DNA from: Leifsonia sp. Root1293
GTDB lineage: Bacteria; Actinomycetota; Actinomycetes; Actinomycetales; Microbacteriaceae
Assembly (NCBI RefSeq): GCF_001425325.1
Contig: NZ_LMEH01000001.1
Location: 667,898-731,897 of the forward strand
Direction: 5' to 3'
DNA: 64,000 bases
Below are positions 46,475-56,786 of this stretch, in pieces (positions within the stretch are counted from its first letter, which is position 1; each line of letters starts with the position of its first letter). The position numbers and the translations under genes were made by a program. The notes below the pieces were generated by a model. That model was not told where the DNA came from. It did no database searches and worked only from the letters and a program-made list of their open reading frames with translations.

Positions 46475-46510
46475 AAGAAGGGCCGCATCCGAACGGATGC
46501 GGCCCTTCTT
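46475..46510. terminator. Bidirectional terminator between rbpA and pgl
   Basis: AAGAAGGGCCGCATCCG (46475-46491) and its exact complement (46494-46510) form a 17-bp stem. The arms begin in A and end in T on either strand, so it can stop transcription from both the rbpA side and the pgl side. Confidence 0.9.
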
Positions 46511-46530
46511 TGTGCGGGTGGTGCGACGAC

Positions 46531-47298
46531 TCAGTAGCTGGGCGCGATGAGGTTCTCGGGAACCTCGGATGCCGCATCCGCGTCGACGAAGAACACCGTG
46601 CGCTTCCGACCCTTGATGCCCGCGACGGGCACCTCGTCTCGGGCGGCCCCGGCAAGAGCGAGCCCCAGGGCCGACGCCTTGTCAGCCCCCGAGAGCACCA
46701 TCCAGACCCGCTCCGAGGAGTTGAGGGTCGGCCGGGTGAGGCTCAGGCGTTCCGGCGGCGGCTTGGGGGAGTTGCGCACTGAGATGACCGAGCGGTCCTC
46801 GATGCTGATGCCGGACCTGTGCGGGAACAGCGATGCGATGTGGCCGTCGGGTCCGACGCCGAGGAAGGTGATGTCGAACCGCGGTGCACCCTCGCCCTCG
46901 CCGTGGGCCTCGAGCTCGGCCGCGTACTGCAGGGCGGCATCGTCGAGGCTGATGCCCGAGTCGGTGGAGGGGAACGGGTGAACGTTCTCGGCCGGGACGC
47001 TGATGTGGTCGAGCAGGGCCTCGCGAGCCTGCTGGTCGTTTCGCTCGGCATCGCCGGCGGGAAGCCAGCGCTCGTCACCCCACCAGAAGCTCACCCGCGA
47101 CCAGTCGATGGTGTCGCGCGCCGGGCTGGCGTTGATGGCGGCGAGCACGGCCGTGCCGACCCGACCGCCCGTGAGCACCACGTTCGCCGTGGCCTGGTCA
47201 TCGAGGATGTCGACGGTCTTCGTGATGAAGCGCGCGGCTACGGATGCCGCGAGCGACTCCGTGTCGGCGTGCACCAGGACTCGGCGTTCATTGGTCAT
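46531..47298 (-). CDS. pgl: 6-phosphogluconolactonase
   Basis: It hydrolyses 6-phosphogluconolactone in the oxidative pentose-phosphate pathway. The 255-residue protein has the family blocks VVLTGGRVG, FWWGDERWLPAGD and ITFLGVGPDGHIASLFP. It is the last gene of the minus-strand operon; ATG 47298 overlaps the opcA stop as ATGA. Confidence 0.95.
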   Translation of the reverse strand: MTNERRVLVHADTESLAASVAARFITKTVDILDDQATANVVLTGGRVGTAVLAAINASPARDTIDWSRVSFWWGDERWLPAGDAERNDQQAREALLDHISVPAENVHPFPSTDSGISLDDAALQYAAELEAHGEGEGAPRFDITFLGVGPDGHIASLFPHRSGISIEDRSVISVRNSPKPPPERLSLTRPTLNSSERVWMVLSGADKASALGLALAGAARDEVPVAGIKGRKRTVFFVDADAASEVPENLIAPSY

Positions 47299-48260
47299 GC
47301 GAGAGGGCCCTCCGTGATCGCGCTCGGGGCGCCCAGGGTGGCCAGTCCACCCGTGATGACCTCACCATACAGTTCATCGGGATCGAGCCTGCGCAGCTCG
47401 TCAGCGAGGCAGTCGCGCAGGTTGCGACGCGCGAGCGCCACGTCGTGCGTCGGCTGGCCGGGCTGGGTGAGTGTCGCGATGCCGCCCTGCGTGCGCACGA
47501 GGTCGATCGACGCGTCGCCGCGGAACATCCGCACGCCGTGGATGCCCTGGGAGCTCTCGGGGCCGGTGAGCTCGTAGTCCGTTGGCACGCCCAGGGCGAG
47601 GTGCAGCCAGGCGGCCAGGAGCGTCGTCGACGGGGAGTCGGCCGAGCCGGACACCTGCACACCGGTGACGTTCTCATACGGGGGCTGGTCGAGCACTGCT
47701 GCCAGCTGCGCCCGCCACAGCGTCACCCGAGTCCAAGCGAAGTCGGTGTCGCCGGGCGTGTAGTTCTTGGCGCACGCCTCGAGCGCGAGCTGCGGATCGG
47801 CGTGGCGACGGGTCGCATCCGTGATCCTGCGCAGCGCGATCAGGCCGAGCGGCGACCGTCCGGGAATCTCGGGTGCACGGCCGGGCCACCAGACGACGAC
47901 GGGGGCATCGGGCAGGAGCAGGCCCATGATGAGACTCTGCTCGTCCTTCGCGGTGTCGCCGGTCGGACGGAGGATCACGACCTCGCTGGCACCGGCGTCG
48001 CCGCCGACACGGATCTCGGCGTCGAGCCCGGGAGCTGCGTCGGGCGAAGCCTCCGGATCCGTCGAGATGACGATGACCCGCATGGGGTGCTCGCGTGACG
48101 CATCGTTGGCCGCCTCGATGGCCTCCTCGGTCATCGCCTCGTCCGAGGCGATCACGAGCGTGAGCACGCGACCGAGGGCGACGGCTCCACCCTCCTCGCG
48201 GATCTTCACGAGAGCCTTCGAGATGCCGCTCGTCGTGGTGTCGGGCAGGTCGACGATCAT
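47295..48260 (-). CDS. opcA: Glucose-6-phosphate dehydrogenase assembly protein OpcA
   Basis: OpcA is needed for full activity of glucose-6-phosphate dehydrogenase in cyanobacteria and actinobacteria. The 321-residue protein starts MIVDLPDTTTSGISKALVKI, with the family blocks GRVLTLVI, HPMRVIVIS and LPDAPVVVWWPG. ATG 48260 overlaps the zwf stop as ATGA, consistent with their joint role. Confidence 0.95.
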   Translation of the reverse strand: MIVDLPDTTTSGISKALVKIREEGGAVALGRVLTLVIASDEAMTEEAIEAANDASREHPMRVIVISTDPEASPDAAPGLDAEIRVGGDAGASEVVILRPTGDTAKDEQSLIMGLLLPDAPVVVWWPGRAPEIPGRSPLGLIALRRITDATRRHADPQLALEACAKNYTPGDTDFAWTRVTLWRAQLAAVLDQPPYENVTGVQVSGSADSPSTTLLAAWLHLALGVPTDYELTGPESSQGIHGVRMFRGDASIDLVRTQGGIATLTQPGQPTHDVALARRNLRDCLADELRRLDPDELYGEVITGGLATLGAPSAITEGPLA

Positions 48261-49798
48261 GGACGCCTCCAGGTGCGGCCGTCGCGGGCCAGTAGTTCAT
48301 CGGCTTCGTCTGGACCCCAGCTGCCTGGGCTGTACTGCTCAGGCTGGCCCTGGCTCTCCCAGAACTTCTCGATCGGATCGAGGATCTTCCAGGACAGTTC
48401 GACCTCCTCCTGGCGCGGGAAGAGGGGCGGATCGCCGAGGAGCACGTCGAGGATGAGACGCTCGTACGCTTCGGGGCTGGCCTCGGTGAAGGCGTGCCCG
48501 TAGCCGAAGTCCATCGTGACGTCGCGCACCTGCATGCCGGCGCCGGGAACCTTCGAGCCGAAGCGGATCGTCACGCCCTCATCGGGCTGCACCCTGATGA
48601 CGAGGGCGTTCTGGCCGAGCTGGGAGGTCTGGCTGTCGGCGAAGAGCTGCTGCGGTGCGCGCTTGAACACGACGGCGATCTCGGTGACCCGACGGCCGAG
48701 GCGCTTGCCTGCTCGTAGATAGAAGGGGACACCGGACCAGCGCCTGGTGCCGATCTCGAGCTTGAGTGCTGCGTAGGTCTCGGTGGTGGAATCAGGCTTC
48801 ATGCCGTCCTCCTCCAGGAAGCCGAGCACCTTCTCGCCGCCCTGCCATCCTCCGGAGTACTGTCCGCGCGCGGTCGACTTGGACAGGTCCGCCGGCAGCC
48901 GGACCGCCGAGAGCACCTTCTCCTTCTCGGCACGCAGCGCCGACGCCTCGAAGGAGACGGGCTCCTCCATGGCGGTCAGTGCCAGCAGCTGCAGCAGGTG
49001 GTTCTGGATGACGTCCCTGGCAGCGCCGATGCCGTCGTAGTAGCCGGCACGGCCGCCGACGCCGATGTCCTCGGCCATCGTGATCTGCACGTGGTCTACG
49101 AAGTTGGCGTTCCAGATGGGCTCGTAGAGCTGGTTGGCGAAGCGCAGAGCGAGGATGTTCTGCACCGTCTCCTTGCCGAGGTAGTGATCGATGCGGAACA
49201 CCGCGTCGGCCGGGAACACCGACGCCACCATCTCGTTGAGCTCACGTGCTGAGGCGAGGTCGTGTCCGAACGGCTTCTCGATGACGACGCGGCGCCATTC
49301 GCCATCGGCAGGCTCCGCGAGCCCGGAGCGGCGCAGCTGCTCCGTTACCTGGGGGAACGCCTTCGGCGGGATCGAGAGGTAGAACGCGTGATTGCCCATC
49401 GTTCCGCGCTCGGTGTCGAGCTCGTCGAGAGTCTCCTTGAGAGTCTCGAACGCTGCATCGTCGTCGAAGGTCCCGGAGACGAACCGGATGCCCTGGGCCA
49501 GCTGCGTCCAGACCTCCTCGCGGAACTCCGTGCGCGCGTACTTCTTCACGGACTCGTGCACGATCTCCATGAAGTCCTGGTCCTCCCAATCGCGCCGGGC
49601 GAAGCCGACGAGACCGAAGCCGGGAGGAAGCAGGCCGCGGTTGGCGAGGTCGTACACGGCCGGCATCAGCTTCTTGCGCGACAGGTCACCCGTCACACCG
49701 AAGATGATCAGGGCGCTCGGACCCGCGATACGGTTCAGGCGGTAGTCGTTGGGCGAGCGCAGGGGATTGTGCTCGGCCGACACGTCAGCGGAATTCAT
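48257..49798 (-). CDS. zwf: Glucose-6-phosphate 1-dehydrogenase
   Basis: It oxidises glucose 6-phosphate with NADP, the entry to the pentose-phosphate pathway. The 513-residue protein has the cofactor motif IFGVTGDLSRKKLMPA near residue 33 and the active-site signature RIDHYLGKETVQN near 203, and VIEKPFGHDLASA in between. It lies 15 bases after pgi. Confidence 0.97.
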   Translation of the reverse strand: MNSADVSAEHNPLRSPNDYRLNRIAGPSALIIFGVTGDLSRKKLMPAVYDLANRGLLPPGFGLVGFARRDWEDQDFMEIVHESVKKYARTEFREEVWTQLAQGIRFVSGTFDDDAAFETLKETLDELDTERGTMGNHAFYLSIPPKAFPQVTEQLRRSGLAEPADGEWRRVVIEKPFGHDLASARELNEMVASVFPADAVFRIDHYLGKETVQNILALRFANQLYEPIWNANFVDHVQITMAEDIGVGGRAGYYDGIGAARDVIQNHLLQLLALTAMEEPVSFEASALRAEKEKVLSAVRLPADLSKSTARGQYSGGWQGGEKVLGFLEEDGMKPDSTTETYAALKLEIGTRRWSGVPFYLRAGKRLGRRVTEIAVVFKRAPQQLFADSQTSQLGQNALVIRVQPDEGVTIRFGSKVPGAGMQVRDVTMDFGYGHAFTEASPEAYERLILDVLLGDPPLFPRQEEVELSWKILDPIEKFWESQGQPEQYSPGSWGPDEADELLARDGRTWRRP

Positions 49799-49813
49799 AC
49801 TGCTCCTTCGCGA

Positions 49814-51415
49814 CTAGCGGATCGCGTCGAACAGCGCTGCGGTGTCCGCGGCGGCGTTCGTCAGGTTCAGGCGCAGCACGGGCCGGCCGTGGTCGGCCAG
49901 CACGCTGGCGTCGCCGATGGCCTGGGCCTGGATGAGCTCGCCGAACGTGAACGGGATGCCGGGGATCTCGAGATCCACGACGGGGTTCTGCGTGATCTGC
50001 AGGAACACGCCGACGGCCGGGCCGCCCTTGTGGAACTGGCCGGTCGAGTGCAGGAAGCGCGGTCCCCATCCGAAGGTCACCGGACGGCCGGAGCGCTCAG
50101 CCAGGATCGCGCGGAGCTCGGTGAGCTGCGGCAGGGCCAGACGGTCGACATATGCCTGGATGGCGATGTAGCCGTCGTCGCCGACCTCCTCGAGCAGCAC
50201 CTCGATGGCGGACACCAGGTCGCTCGATGCGCCGATGACGTCGGGCGTGCCGCGCACCTCGATGCCGCCGGTCACGAACGCGGCGGGCTCCGGAGCCGGA
50301 CGCGAGTCCAGCAGCGCACGGGTGGCGATCTTGGCCGACTCGACGTCGGGCTGGTCGAACGGGTTGATCCCGAGCAGGCGGCCCGCGACGGCCGTCGCGT
50401 ACTCCCAGACCAGGAACTGCGCGCCCAAGGTTCCGCTCACGCGGATCTCGTCGGCGCCGTCGACGAACACGTCGTCACCGGCGTCGTCCACCAGGCGCAC
50501 CAACTGCAGGTCGGCGAGTTCGTCCTTCAGCTCGGGGGCGTCCTTCTCGAGCACGACGGGCAGGATGCCCTTCCCGAGCTTGCCCGTCGATTCGGCGATG
50601 AGCTGCTCGGCCCAGTCGCCGAAGCCGACGATGTGGGTGCCATCCGTGATGATGCCGAGCTTGTCGCGCAGGGGAGAGGTGCCGGCGATGGCTGCGCCGA
50701 GGATGAGACCCGGGTTCGACTCGTCGTCGATCGCGAGGCTCAAGGAGATGGTCTCGGCCTCGTCGAGGAGCTCGCCGATGTCGACACCGGACAGGCCGCT
50801 CGGCACCAGGCCGAACGCCGTGAGCGCCGAGTAGCGCCCGCCGACGTTCGGATCCGCGTTGAAGACGCGGTAGCCGGTCTCGCGAGCGTTCTTGTCGAGC
50901 GGGGAACCGGGGTCGGTCACCACGATGATGCGCGTGAGCGGGTCGATGCCCGCTGCCGTGAACGCCTGCTCGAAGGCGCGGCGCTGGCTGTCGGTCTCCG
51001 TCGTCGATCCCGACTTCGACGACACCACGAGGGCCGTCTCGGCCAGGCGGTCGCCCAGGGCGCTGAGCACCTGGCCGGGTTCGGTCGAATCGAGCACCGT
51101 GAGGTCGACGCGAGCCGTGTTGGTGATGACCTCGGGGGCCAAGGACGACCCGCCCATGCCGGCGAGGGCGATGTGGCGCACGCCAGCGGCGTGGAGCTCA
51201 TCGCGCAGGGCGTTGATCTCCTCGACGAGCGGACGTGAGACGGCGACCGACTCGGTCCAGCCGAGGCGCTTAGCGGCCTCGGACTCCGCATCCGGTCCCC
51301 AGAGAGCGGCGTCGAAGCCGGTGATGCCGGAGGCGACGAGATCCTTCACGAGGGTGGGCACGTGCGTGCGCACGGCGTCGGCTGCGGCTCCGCTCACCGA
51401 GATGCGGAAGCTCAT
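49814..51415 (-). CDS. pgi: Glucose-6-phosphate isomerase
   Basis: It interconverts glucose and fructose 6-phosphates. The 533-residue protein is the actinobacterial form with SIS-type folds: [26 protein letters not shown], the signature [16 protein letters not shown], and the C-terminal [14 protein letters not shown] holding the catalytic Lys. ATG 51415 overlaps the tal stop as ATGA; a longer frame upstream lies in tal codons and is rejected. It is adjacent to tkt and tal as in Leifsonia-like genomes. Confidence 0.93.
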   Translation of the reverse strand: MSFRISVSGAAADAVRTHVPTLVKDLVASGITGFDAALWGPDAESEAAKRLGWTESVAVSRPLVEEINALRDELHAAGVRHIALAGMGGSSLAPEVITNTARVDLTVLDSTEPGQVLSALGDRLAETALVVSSKSGSTTETDSQRRAFEQAFTAAGIDPLTRIIVVTDPGSPLDKNARETGYRVFNADPNVGGRYSALTAFGLVPSGLSGVDIGELLDEAETISLSLAIDDESNPGLILGAAIAGTSPLRDKLGIITDGTHIVGFGDWAEQLIAESTGKLGKGILPVVLEKDAPELKDELADLQLVRLVDDAGDDVFVDGADEIRVSGTLGAQFLVWEYATAVAGRLLGINPFDQPDVESAKIATRALLDSRPAPEPAAFVTGGIEVRGTPDVIGASSDLVSAIEVLLEEVGDDGYIAIQAYVDRLALPQLTELRAILAERSGRPVTFGWGPRFLHSTGQFHKGGPAVGVFLQITQNPVVDLEIPGIPFTFGELIQAQAIGDASVLADHGRPVLRLNLTNAAADTAALFDAIR

Positions 51416-52524
51416 TTCGCTGCCTCGAGCGCGGTCTTGACGGTTTCGAGCAGCTCGCCCCACGAGACGATGAACTTTTCGACGCCCTCCTTCTCGAGCA
51501 GGGCGGTCACCTCGTCGTAGGAGACGCCGAGGGCTTCGAGCTGGTCGAGGACATCGCGTGCCGCATCGTACGAGCCGCTCACGGTGTCACCCTCGATGAC
51601 GCCGTGGTCGAACGTGGCCTCCATCGTCTTCTCGGGCATCGTGTTGACGACACCCTGAGCAACGAGGTTCGTCACGTAGAGGGTGTCGGGCAGCGACGGG
51701 TCCTTGACGCCGGTCGAGGCCCAGAGCGGACGCTGCACGTTCGCGCCCGCCCGGAGGAGGGCCTGAGCGCGGTCGGTGGCGAACTCGTCCTTGAAGACCT
51801 CGTACGCCAGCTGCGCGTTCGCGACGCCGGCCTTGCTCTTCAGCGCGAGGGCCTCGTCGGTGCCGATGGCGGTGAGCCGCTTGTCGATCTCGGTGTCGAC
51901 GCGCGACACGAAGAAGGAGGCGACCGACTCGATCGTCGAGAGGTCGATGCCGGCTGCCTGGGCCTTCTCGAGACCGGCGATGTAGGCGGCGATGACAGCC
52001 TGGTGACGCTCGAGGCTGAAGATCAGCGTGACGTTGACGCTGATCCCGGACCCGATGACCTCGGTGATGGCCTCGAGGCCCTCGACCGTCGCCGGGATCT
52101 TGATCATCGCGTTGGGCCGGTCGACCTTGGCCCAGAGCTGCTTCGCCTGCTCGATGGTCTTGGCGGCGTCGTGCGCGAAGCCGGGCTCGACCTCGATCGA
52201 CACCCGGCCGTCGACGCCGTCGGTGGCGTCGTAGACGGGCCGGAAGATGTCCGAGGCGTTGGCCACGTCATCCGTCGTGATCTCGAAGACGGCTTCGTCG
52301 ACCGTCGCGCCTCGAGCGGCCAGCTCGGCGACCTGCGCCTCGTAGGCGTGGCCGTTGGCGAGAGCGCCGGCGAAGATCGTCGGGTTGGTGGTGACGCCCA
52401 CGACGTTCTTCTCGTCGATGAGCTTCTTGAGGCCGCCCGACGTGATGCGCTCACGCGAGAGGTCGTCGAGCCAGATGCTGACGCCGGCTGCTGAGAGCTC
52501 GGCGAGGGGTGTGGTTCCGGTCAT
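51412..52524 (-). CDS. tal: Transaldolase
   Basis: It moves a dihydroxyacetone unit between sugar phosphates in the non-oxidative pentose-phosphate pathway. The 370-residue protein has [12 protein letters not shown] and [13 protein letters not shown] near the N terminus and the Schiff-base lysine in NAMIKIPAT near residue 143. [12 protein letters not shown] and [16 protein letters not shown] follow. ATG 52524 is preceded by AAGGAG. Confidence 0.96.
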   Translation of the reverse strand: MTGTTPLAELSAAGVSIWLDDLSRERITSGGLKKLIDEKNVVGVTTNPTIFAGALANGHAYEAQVAELAARGATVDEAVFEITTDDVANASDIFRPVYDATDGVDGRVSIEVEPGFAHDAAKTIEQAKQLWAKVDRPNAMIKIPATVEGLEAITEVIGSGISVNVTLIFSLERHQAVIAAYIAGLEKAQAAGIDLSTIESVASFFVSRVDTEIDKRLTAIGTDEALALKSKAGVANAQLAYEVFKDEFATDRAQALLRAGANVQRPLWASTGVKDPSLPDTLYVTNLVAQGVVNTMPEKTMEATFDHGVIEGDTVSGSYDAARDVLDQLEALGVSYDEVTALLEKEGVEKFIVSWGELLETVKTALEAAK

Positions 52525-52551
52525 GTGTTCAGATCTCCTTCATGCTGCGCA

Positions 52552-54645
52552 TCACGCGGATGCGAGCGACTCCTTGGCTGCGGCGACGACGGCTTCAGCC
52601 GTGATGCCGAATTCGCGGAACAGCGTCTTCCAGTCGGCCGAGGCACCGAAGTGCTCGATCGAGATGCTGCGGCCGCGGTCTCCCACGTACTTGTCCCAGC
52701 TCATCGAGATTCCAGCCTCGACCGAGACACGGGCCGTGACGGATGCCGGGAGCACCGACTCGCGGTACTCGGCCGACTGCTCCTCGAACCACTCGATGCT
52801 GGGCGCCGACACGACTCGGGCGTTGATGCCGTCGGCCCTGAGCGCCTCGCGTGCCTGGACGGCGAGCTGCACCTCGGAGCCGGTGGCGATGAGGATCACG
52901 TCGGGGGTGCCGTTCGGGGCCTCGGCCAGCACGTATGCGCCCTTGGCCGTGTTCTTCGCCGAGGCGAAGACGTCTCCGGATGCCTCGCCGTCGCCGCGCT
53001 CGAACACCGCGATGTTCTGGCGGGTCAGCGCGATGCCGGCAGGGCCCTGGCGACGCTTGAGGATCTCGAGCCAGGCGTAGGACACCTCGTTGGCGTCGCC
53101 GGGGCGCACCACGTCGAGCCCCGGGATGGCGCGGAGCGTCGAGAGCTGCTCGACCGGCTGATGGGTCGGGCCGTCCTCGCCGAGGGCGACCGAGTCGTGC
53201 GTCCACACGTAGATGGCCGGAGCCTTCATGAGCGCGGCGAGGCGGACGGCCGGTCGCATGTAGTCGCTGAAGATGAGGAAGGTGCCGCCGAAGGGGCGGG
53301 TGTTCCCGTGCAGCACGATGCCGTTCAGGATGGCGCCCATGGCGTGCTCGCGGATGCCGAAGTGCAGCACGCGGCCGTACTCGTTGCCCGTCCACTCGTG
53401 GGTGGAGTGCTCGCTCGGCACGAACGACGCCGCGCTGGTGATCGTGGTGAGGTTGGACTCGGCCAGGTCGGCGGATCCGCCCCAGAGCTCGGGAACGACA
53501 CCCGCGATCGCGTTGATGACCTTGCCCGATGCTGCACGGGTCGAGACCTCGACACCGGGCTCGAACACGGGCAGGACGTCCTCGACGCCGTCGGGCAGCT
53601 CGCCCGTCAGTACGCGATCGAGGAGCTTCTTGCGCTCGGGGTTCGCCTCGGCCCAGGCATCGAAGGACACCTGCCACTCCGCGTGCTCGGCTGCACCGCG
53701 CTCGAGAGCGAGACGGGTGTGCTCGATGACCTCGGGGGCGACGTCGAAGTTCTTCTCGGGGTCGAAGCCGAGGACCTCCTTGACGGCGGCCAGTTCCTCG
53801 GCGCCCAGGGCGGATCCGTGGATCTTGCCGCTGTTCTGCTTCTTCGGGCTCGGCCATCCGATGATGGTCTTCAGGATGATGAGCGACGGCTTGTCGGTCT
53901 CGGCCTTGGCGGCCTCGATCGCGCGGTGCAGCTCCGCGACGTCCTCGACGTACTCGCCGGTCTTCTTCCAGTCGACGGTCTGCACGTGCCAGTGATAGGC
54001 CTCGTAGCGGGCTGCGACGTCCTCGGTGAAGGCGATGTTGGTGTCGTCCTCGATGGAGATCTGGTTGCTGTCGTAGATCACGACGAGGCTGCCGAGCTCC
54101 TGGTGGCCGGCGAGCGATGACGCCTCGCTGGTGATGCCCTCCTGGAGGTCGCCGTCTCCGGCGATGACGAAGATGTTGTGGTCGAACGGGCTGGTTCCCG
54201 CAGCGGCATCCGGGTCGAAGAGACCGCGCTCGAAGCGCTGGGCGTAGGCGAAGCCGACGGCGGAGGAGAGTCCCTGACCGAGCGGACCCGTCGTGATCTC
54301 GACACCGTCGGTGTGGCCGTACTCGGGGTGGCCGGGGGTGAGCGAGCCCCAGGTGCGGAGCGCCTTGAGGTCGTCGAGCTCGAGGCCGTAGCCGCCGAAG
54401 TAGAGCTGCACGTACTGTGTCAGCGAGCTGTGGCCGGCCGAGAGGATGAACCGGTCGCGACCGATCCACTCGTTGTCGGACGGATCACGGCGCATGACCT
54501 TCTGGAAGAGCAGGTAGGCCGCGGGAGCGAGGCTCATGGCCGTCCCGGGGTGGCCGTTGCCCACCTTCTCGACCGCGTCCGCTGCGAGGATTCGCGCGGT
54601 GTCGACGGCCTTGTCGTCGATGGGTTCCCATTGCAGAGCTGGCAC
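52552..54645 (-). CDS. tkt: Transketolase
   Basis: This TPP enzyme moves two-carbon units between sugar phosphates. The 697-residue protein has EKVGNGHPGTAMSLAPAAY near residue 26, the TPP motif GDGDLQEGITSEAS near 160, and the second-domain blocks FLIFSDYMRPAVRLAALM and GEDGPTHQPVEQLSTLRAIP. The start GTG 54645 has only a distant AAGGG. It is the first gene of the minus-strand operon and has its own promoter region. Confidence 0.97.
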   Translation of the reverse strand: MPALQWEPIDDKAVDTARILAADAVEKVGNGHPGTAMSLAPAAYLLFQKVMRRDPSDNEWIGRDRFILSAGHSSLTQYVQLYFGGYGLELDDLKALRTWGSLTPGHPEYGHTDGVEITTGPLGQGLSSAVGFAYAQRFERGLFDPDAAAGTSPFDHNIFVIAGDGDLQEGITSEASSLAGHQELGSLVVIYDSNQISIEDDTNIAFTEDVAARYEAYHWHVQTVDWKKTGEYVEDVAELHRAIEAAKAETDKPSLIILKTIIGWPSPKKQNSGKIHGSALGAEELAAVKEVLGFDPEKNFDVAPEVIEHTRLALERGAAEHAEWQVSFDAWAEANPERKKLLDRVLTGELPDGVEDVLPVFEPGVEVSTRAASGKVINAIAGVVPELWGGSADLAESNLTTITSAASFVPSEHSTHEWTGNEYGRVLHFGIREHAMGAILNGIVLHGNTRPFGGTFLIFSDYMRPAVRLAALMKAPAIYVWTHDSVALGEDGPTHQPVEQLSTLRAIPGLDVVRPGDANEVSYAWLEILKRRQGPAGIALTRQNIAVFERGDGEASGDVFASAKNTAKGAYVLAEAPNGTPDVILIATGSEVQLAVQAREALRADGINARVVSAPSIEWFEEQSAEYRESVLPASVTARVSVEAGISMSWDKYVGDRGRSISIEHFGASADWKTLFREFGITAEAVVAAAKESLASA

Positions 54646-54996
54646 TGGTAACTGACCCTTCTCAATGCGTCAGGAGCCACCGCAGTTGCAGGGCTCCGTT
54701 GTTTTCGGAGCGCGCCGTCGTCATCCTTGGCACACAGCATGAAGCGCGAGGAGCGAGTCGTTCGAAGAGGATCGGCTCACGCCGAGCGCACAGGCTGATA
54801 GGCGAGCATTCCCAGTATAGAGACAGCCTCTTTGTCTATTACGGACGAAGGGGCAGGGCGCCGTTACAGTCCGGTTGCATGATCCCCACAGTCGCGCACC
54901 CTCGGTGTGAGCTGGGCGTGGGGCTGCCCGCTGTGCCGATGGCCTAGACTTGGAGGCAGCATTCCCGGGCCGACTATTCCCGGATTATGGGGAGTA
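54646..54996. promoter_or_regulatory. 351-bp divergent promoter region between tkt and ctaB
   Basis: For tkt, TATACT on the minus strand (54819-54814) predicts a start near 54807 and a leader of about 160 nt. That leader contains a hairpin, GCTCCG 54693-54698 paired with CGGAGC 54706-54711 around TTGTTTT. For ctaB, TAGACT (54945-54950) predicts a leader of about 40 nt with GGGGAG at 54989-54994. AGACA and TGTCT half-sites flank the tkt -10 box (54821-54838). No gene is seen here. Confidence 0.55.
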
Positions 54997-55917
54997 ATGA
55001 ACGTCGCACTTGAGACACGATCCGCCGCGTCCTCCATCGGAGTCCGACGCAAGCTGAACGCGTACATCTCGTTGACGAAGCCGCGGGTCGTCGAGCTGCT
55101 CCTCGTCGTGACCGCACCGACGATGATCCTGGCCCAGGGCGGCATCCCGTCACTGTGGCTGGTTCTGGCGACCTTGATCGGCGGCGCCATGAGTGCCGGA
55201 TCTGCCGGGGCGTTCAACTGCTACATCGACCGCGACATCGACCGCCTGATGAAGCGCACGAAGAACCGCCCCCTCGTGACGGGCGACCTGTCCGACCGCG
55301 AGGCGCTCGTCTTCGCCTGGGGCCTCGGCATCGCCTCCATCGTCTGGCTGTGGGTCTTCACCAACGGGCTCGCCGCAGCACTCTCGCTCGGCGCGATCCT
55401 GCTCTACGTGGTCTTCTACAGCCTCATCCTGAAGCGCCGTACATCGCAGAACATCGTGTGGGGCGGTGTCGCCGGCTGCATGCCCGTGCTCATCGGCTGG
55501 GCCGCGGTGACGGGGAGCCTGACGTGGACCCCGTTCATCCTGTTCGCGATCATCTTCCTCTGGACGCCGCCGCACTACTGGCCGCTGTCGATGAAGTACC
55601 GCGAGGACTACAAGGCTGCTGGAGTGCCGATGCTCGCCGTGGTGCGCGGTCGCGCCCAGGTCGGCCTGCAGGTCATCCTGTACGCGTGGGCCACTGTCGC
55701 CTGCTCCCTGCTGCTCATCCCCGTGGCCGGCATGGGGCTCGTCTACTCCGCCGTGGCGCTCGTCGTCGGAGGCTGGTTCCTGTACGAGTCGCACCGCCTC
55801 TACGACCTGGCCATCCGCCACGTCGACGTGTCGCCGATGCGGGTCTTCCACGGGTCGATCGCGTATCTGTCGCTGCTGTTCCTCGCCATCGGCATCGACC
55901 CGCTGCTGCCCTTCTGA
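54997..55917 (+). CDS. ctaB: Protohaem IX farnesyltransferase (haem o synthase)
   Basis: It farnesylates haem b to haem o for cytochrome oxidase. The 306-residue membrane protein has about nine helices. The prenyltransferase motif [19 protein letters not shown] lies near residue 75, with [12 protein letters not shown] before it and the second aspartate-region loop [22 protein letters not shown] near 190. ATG 54997 follows GGGGAG. ctaA, the next enzyme in the pathway, is 1.8 kb away on the other strand. Confidence 0.96.
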   Translation: MNVALETRSAASSIGVRRKLNAYISLTKPRVVELLLVVTAPTMILAQGGIPSLWLVLATLIGGAMSAGSAGAFNCYIDRDIDRLMKRTKNRPLVTGDLSDREALVFAWGLGIASIVWLWVFTNGLAAALSLGAILLYVVFYSLILKRRTSQNIVWGGVAGCMPVLIGWAAVTGSLTWTPFILFAIIFLWTPPHYWPLSMKYREDYKAAGVPMLAVVRGRAQVGLQVILYAWATVACSLLLIPVAGMGLVYSAVALVVGGWFLYESHRLYDLAIRHVDVSPMRVFHGSIAYLSLLFLAIGIDPLLPF

Positions 55918-55956
55918 CCTGACGCGCCAGTTCGCGGGGGTGTGCGCCACATCAGG

Positions 55957-55970
55957 GGGCGCAGACGCCC
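55957..55970. terminator. Hairpin between convergent ctaB and the hypothetical gene
   Basis: GGGCG (55957-55961) and CGCCC (55966-55970) pair around CAGA, with additional pairing of the flanking CATC and GATG. It is a weak two-way terminator candidate. Confidence 0.35.
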
Positions 55971-55989
55971 ACGAGATGGCGTGGCGAGG

Positions 55990-56709
55990 TCAGTCGATGA
56001 CGGCAGCGGCGAGCAGGAGCGACAGCGGGTTCGCCTCGTCGACGTTGCTCACCCCGAATCGCGTGCGCGCCCATCCGGGGTCCAGCCTGTCGAAGCCGCC
56101 CCAGCCCTCGTGGTCGAACAGCAGCATCGCGACCTCGACATCCGTCGGTGCCATGATGCCTCGGCGAACGGATGCCGCAGCCTCGTCCTCCACCCCGTTG
56201 AGAGCGTCGACCAGGCCCTCGCTGATCGGTCCCCGGAAGTCATCCCCGTCTCCGAGCCCGCTGATGATGGGTTCGCTCAGCTCGAGGCCGTCCATCACGC
56301 TCCGGGCATAGGGGATGCGCACGGACAGCAGGCCATCGTCGAGGGAGCCGACCGTGACGGCGAGCGCCTCGGAGACCCGTGGGTCGCCGACCTCGAACCT
56401 CGACTCGATCGTCGCCGACGCACGCGTCTCGGGGTCGAGGCCCACCGCGATCCAGGTGTCGCTCGTGATGGCGATGGCGTCGGCGTTCAGGTGCTTTGTG
56501 ATGTGGTGCAGCACACCGAGGGCACGTTCATCGGGAACGACCGCGAAGGATGCGTACGGTCGCGAGTCGAGGTACAGGTCGGCGTACAGGGGCATGAACC
56601 CGTTCTCGAACGGCGTGTCGGCGAGCCTGCGGCAGGCCGCGCGAGCCTGGTGCCTCGCCATCGCCTCGATGTCGAGCCTGTCGTCCGGGGGCATTGCGCC
56701 GGCTGCCAT
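55990..56709 (-). CDS. Hypothetical protein
   Basis: This 239-residue soluble acidic protein is not recognised. No signal peptide or membrane segment is present. It starts MAAGAMPPDDRLDIEAMARHQ; the C-terminal half reads as mixed alpha/beta and ends with a hydrophobic LSLLLAAAVID. Codon usage matches its neighbours, and a TAGAAT box lies six bases before ATG 56709, so it is a real gene. It and galE occupy the gap between ctaB and ctaA. Confidence 0.7.
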   Translation of the reverse strand: MAAGAMPPDDRLDIEAMARHQARAACRRLADTPFENGFMPLYADLYLDSRPYASFAVVPDERALGVLHHITKHLNADAIAITSDTWIAVGLDPETRASATIESRFEVGDPRVSEALAVTVGSLDDGLLSVRIPYARSVMDGLELSEPIISGLGDGDDFRGPISEGLVDALNGVEDEAAASVRRGIMAPTDVEVAMLLFDHEGWGGFDRLDPGWARTRFGVSNVDEANPLSLLLAAAVID

Positions 56710-56715
56710 GACGGA

Positions 56716-56721
56716 ATTCTA
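56716..56721 (-). promoter_or_regulatory. -10 box TAGAAT, leaderless start of the hypothetical gene
   Basis: On the minus strand TAGAAT is followed by six bases (TCCGTC) and then ATG 56709. Confidence 0.5.
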
Positions 56722-56786
56722 CGAGCGGAGGAGCCGGGAGTCACGGCTGCCGCGCCGAGGACGCGTCCCGTCGCAGTCAGCGGTCG

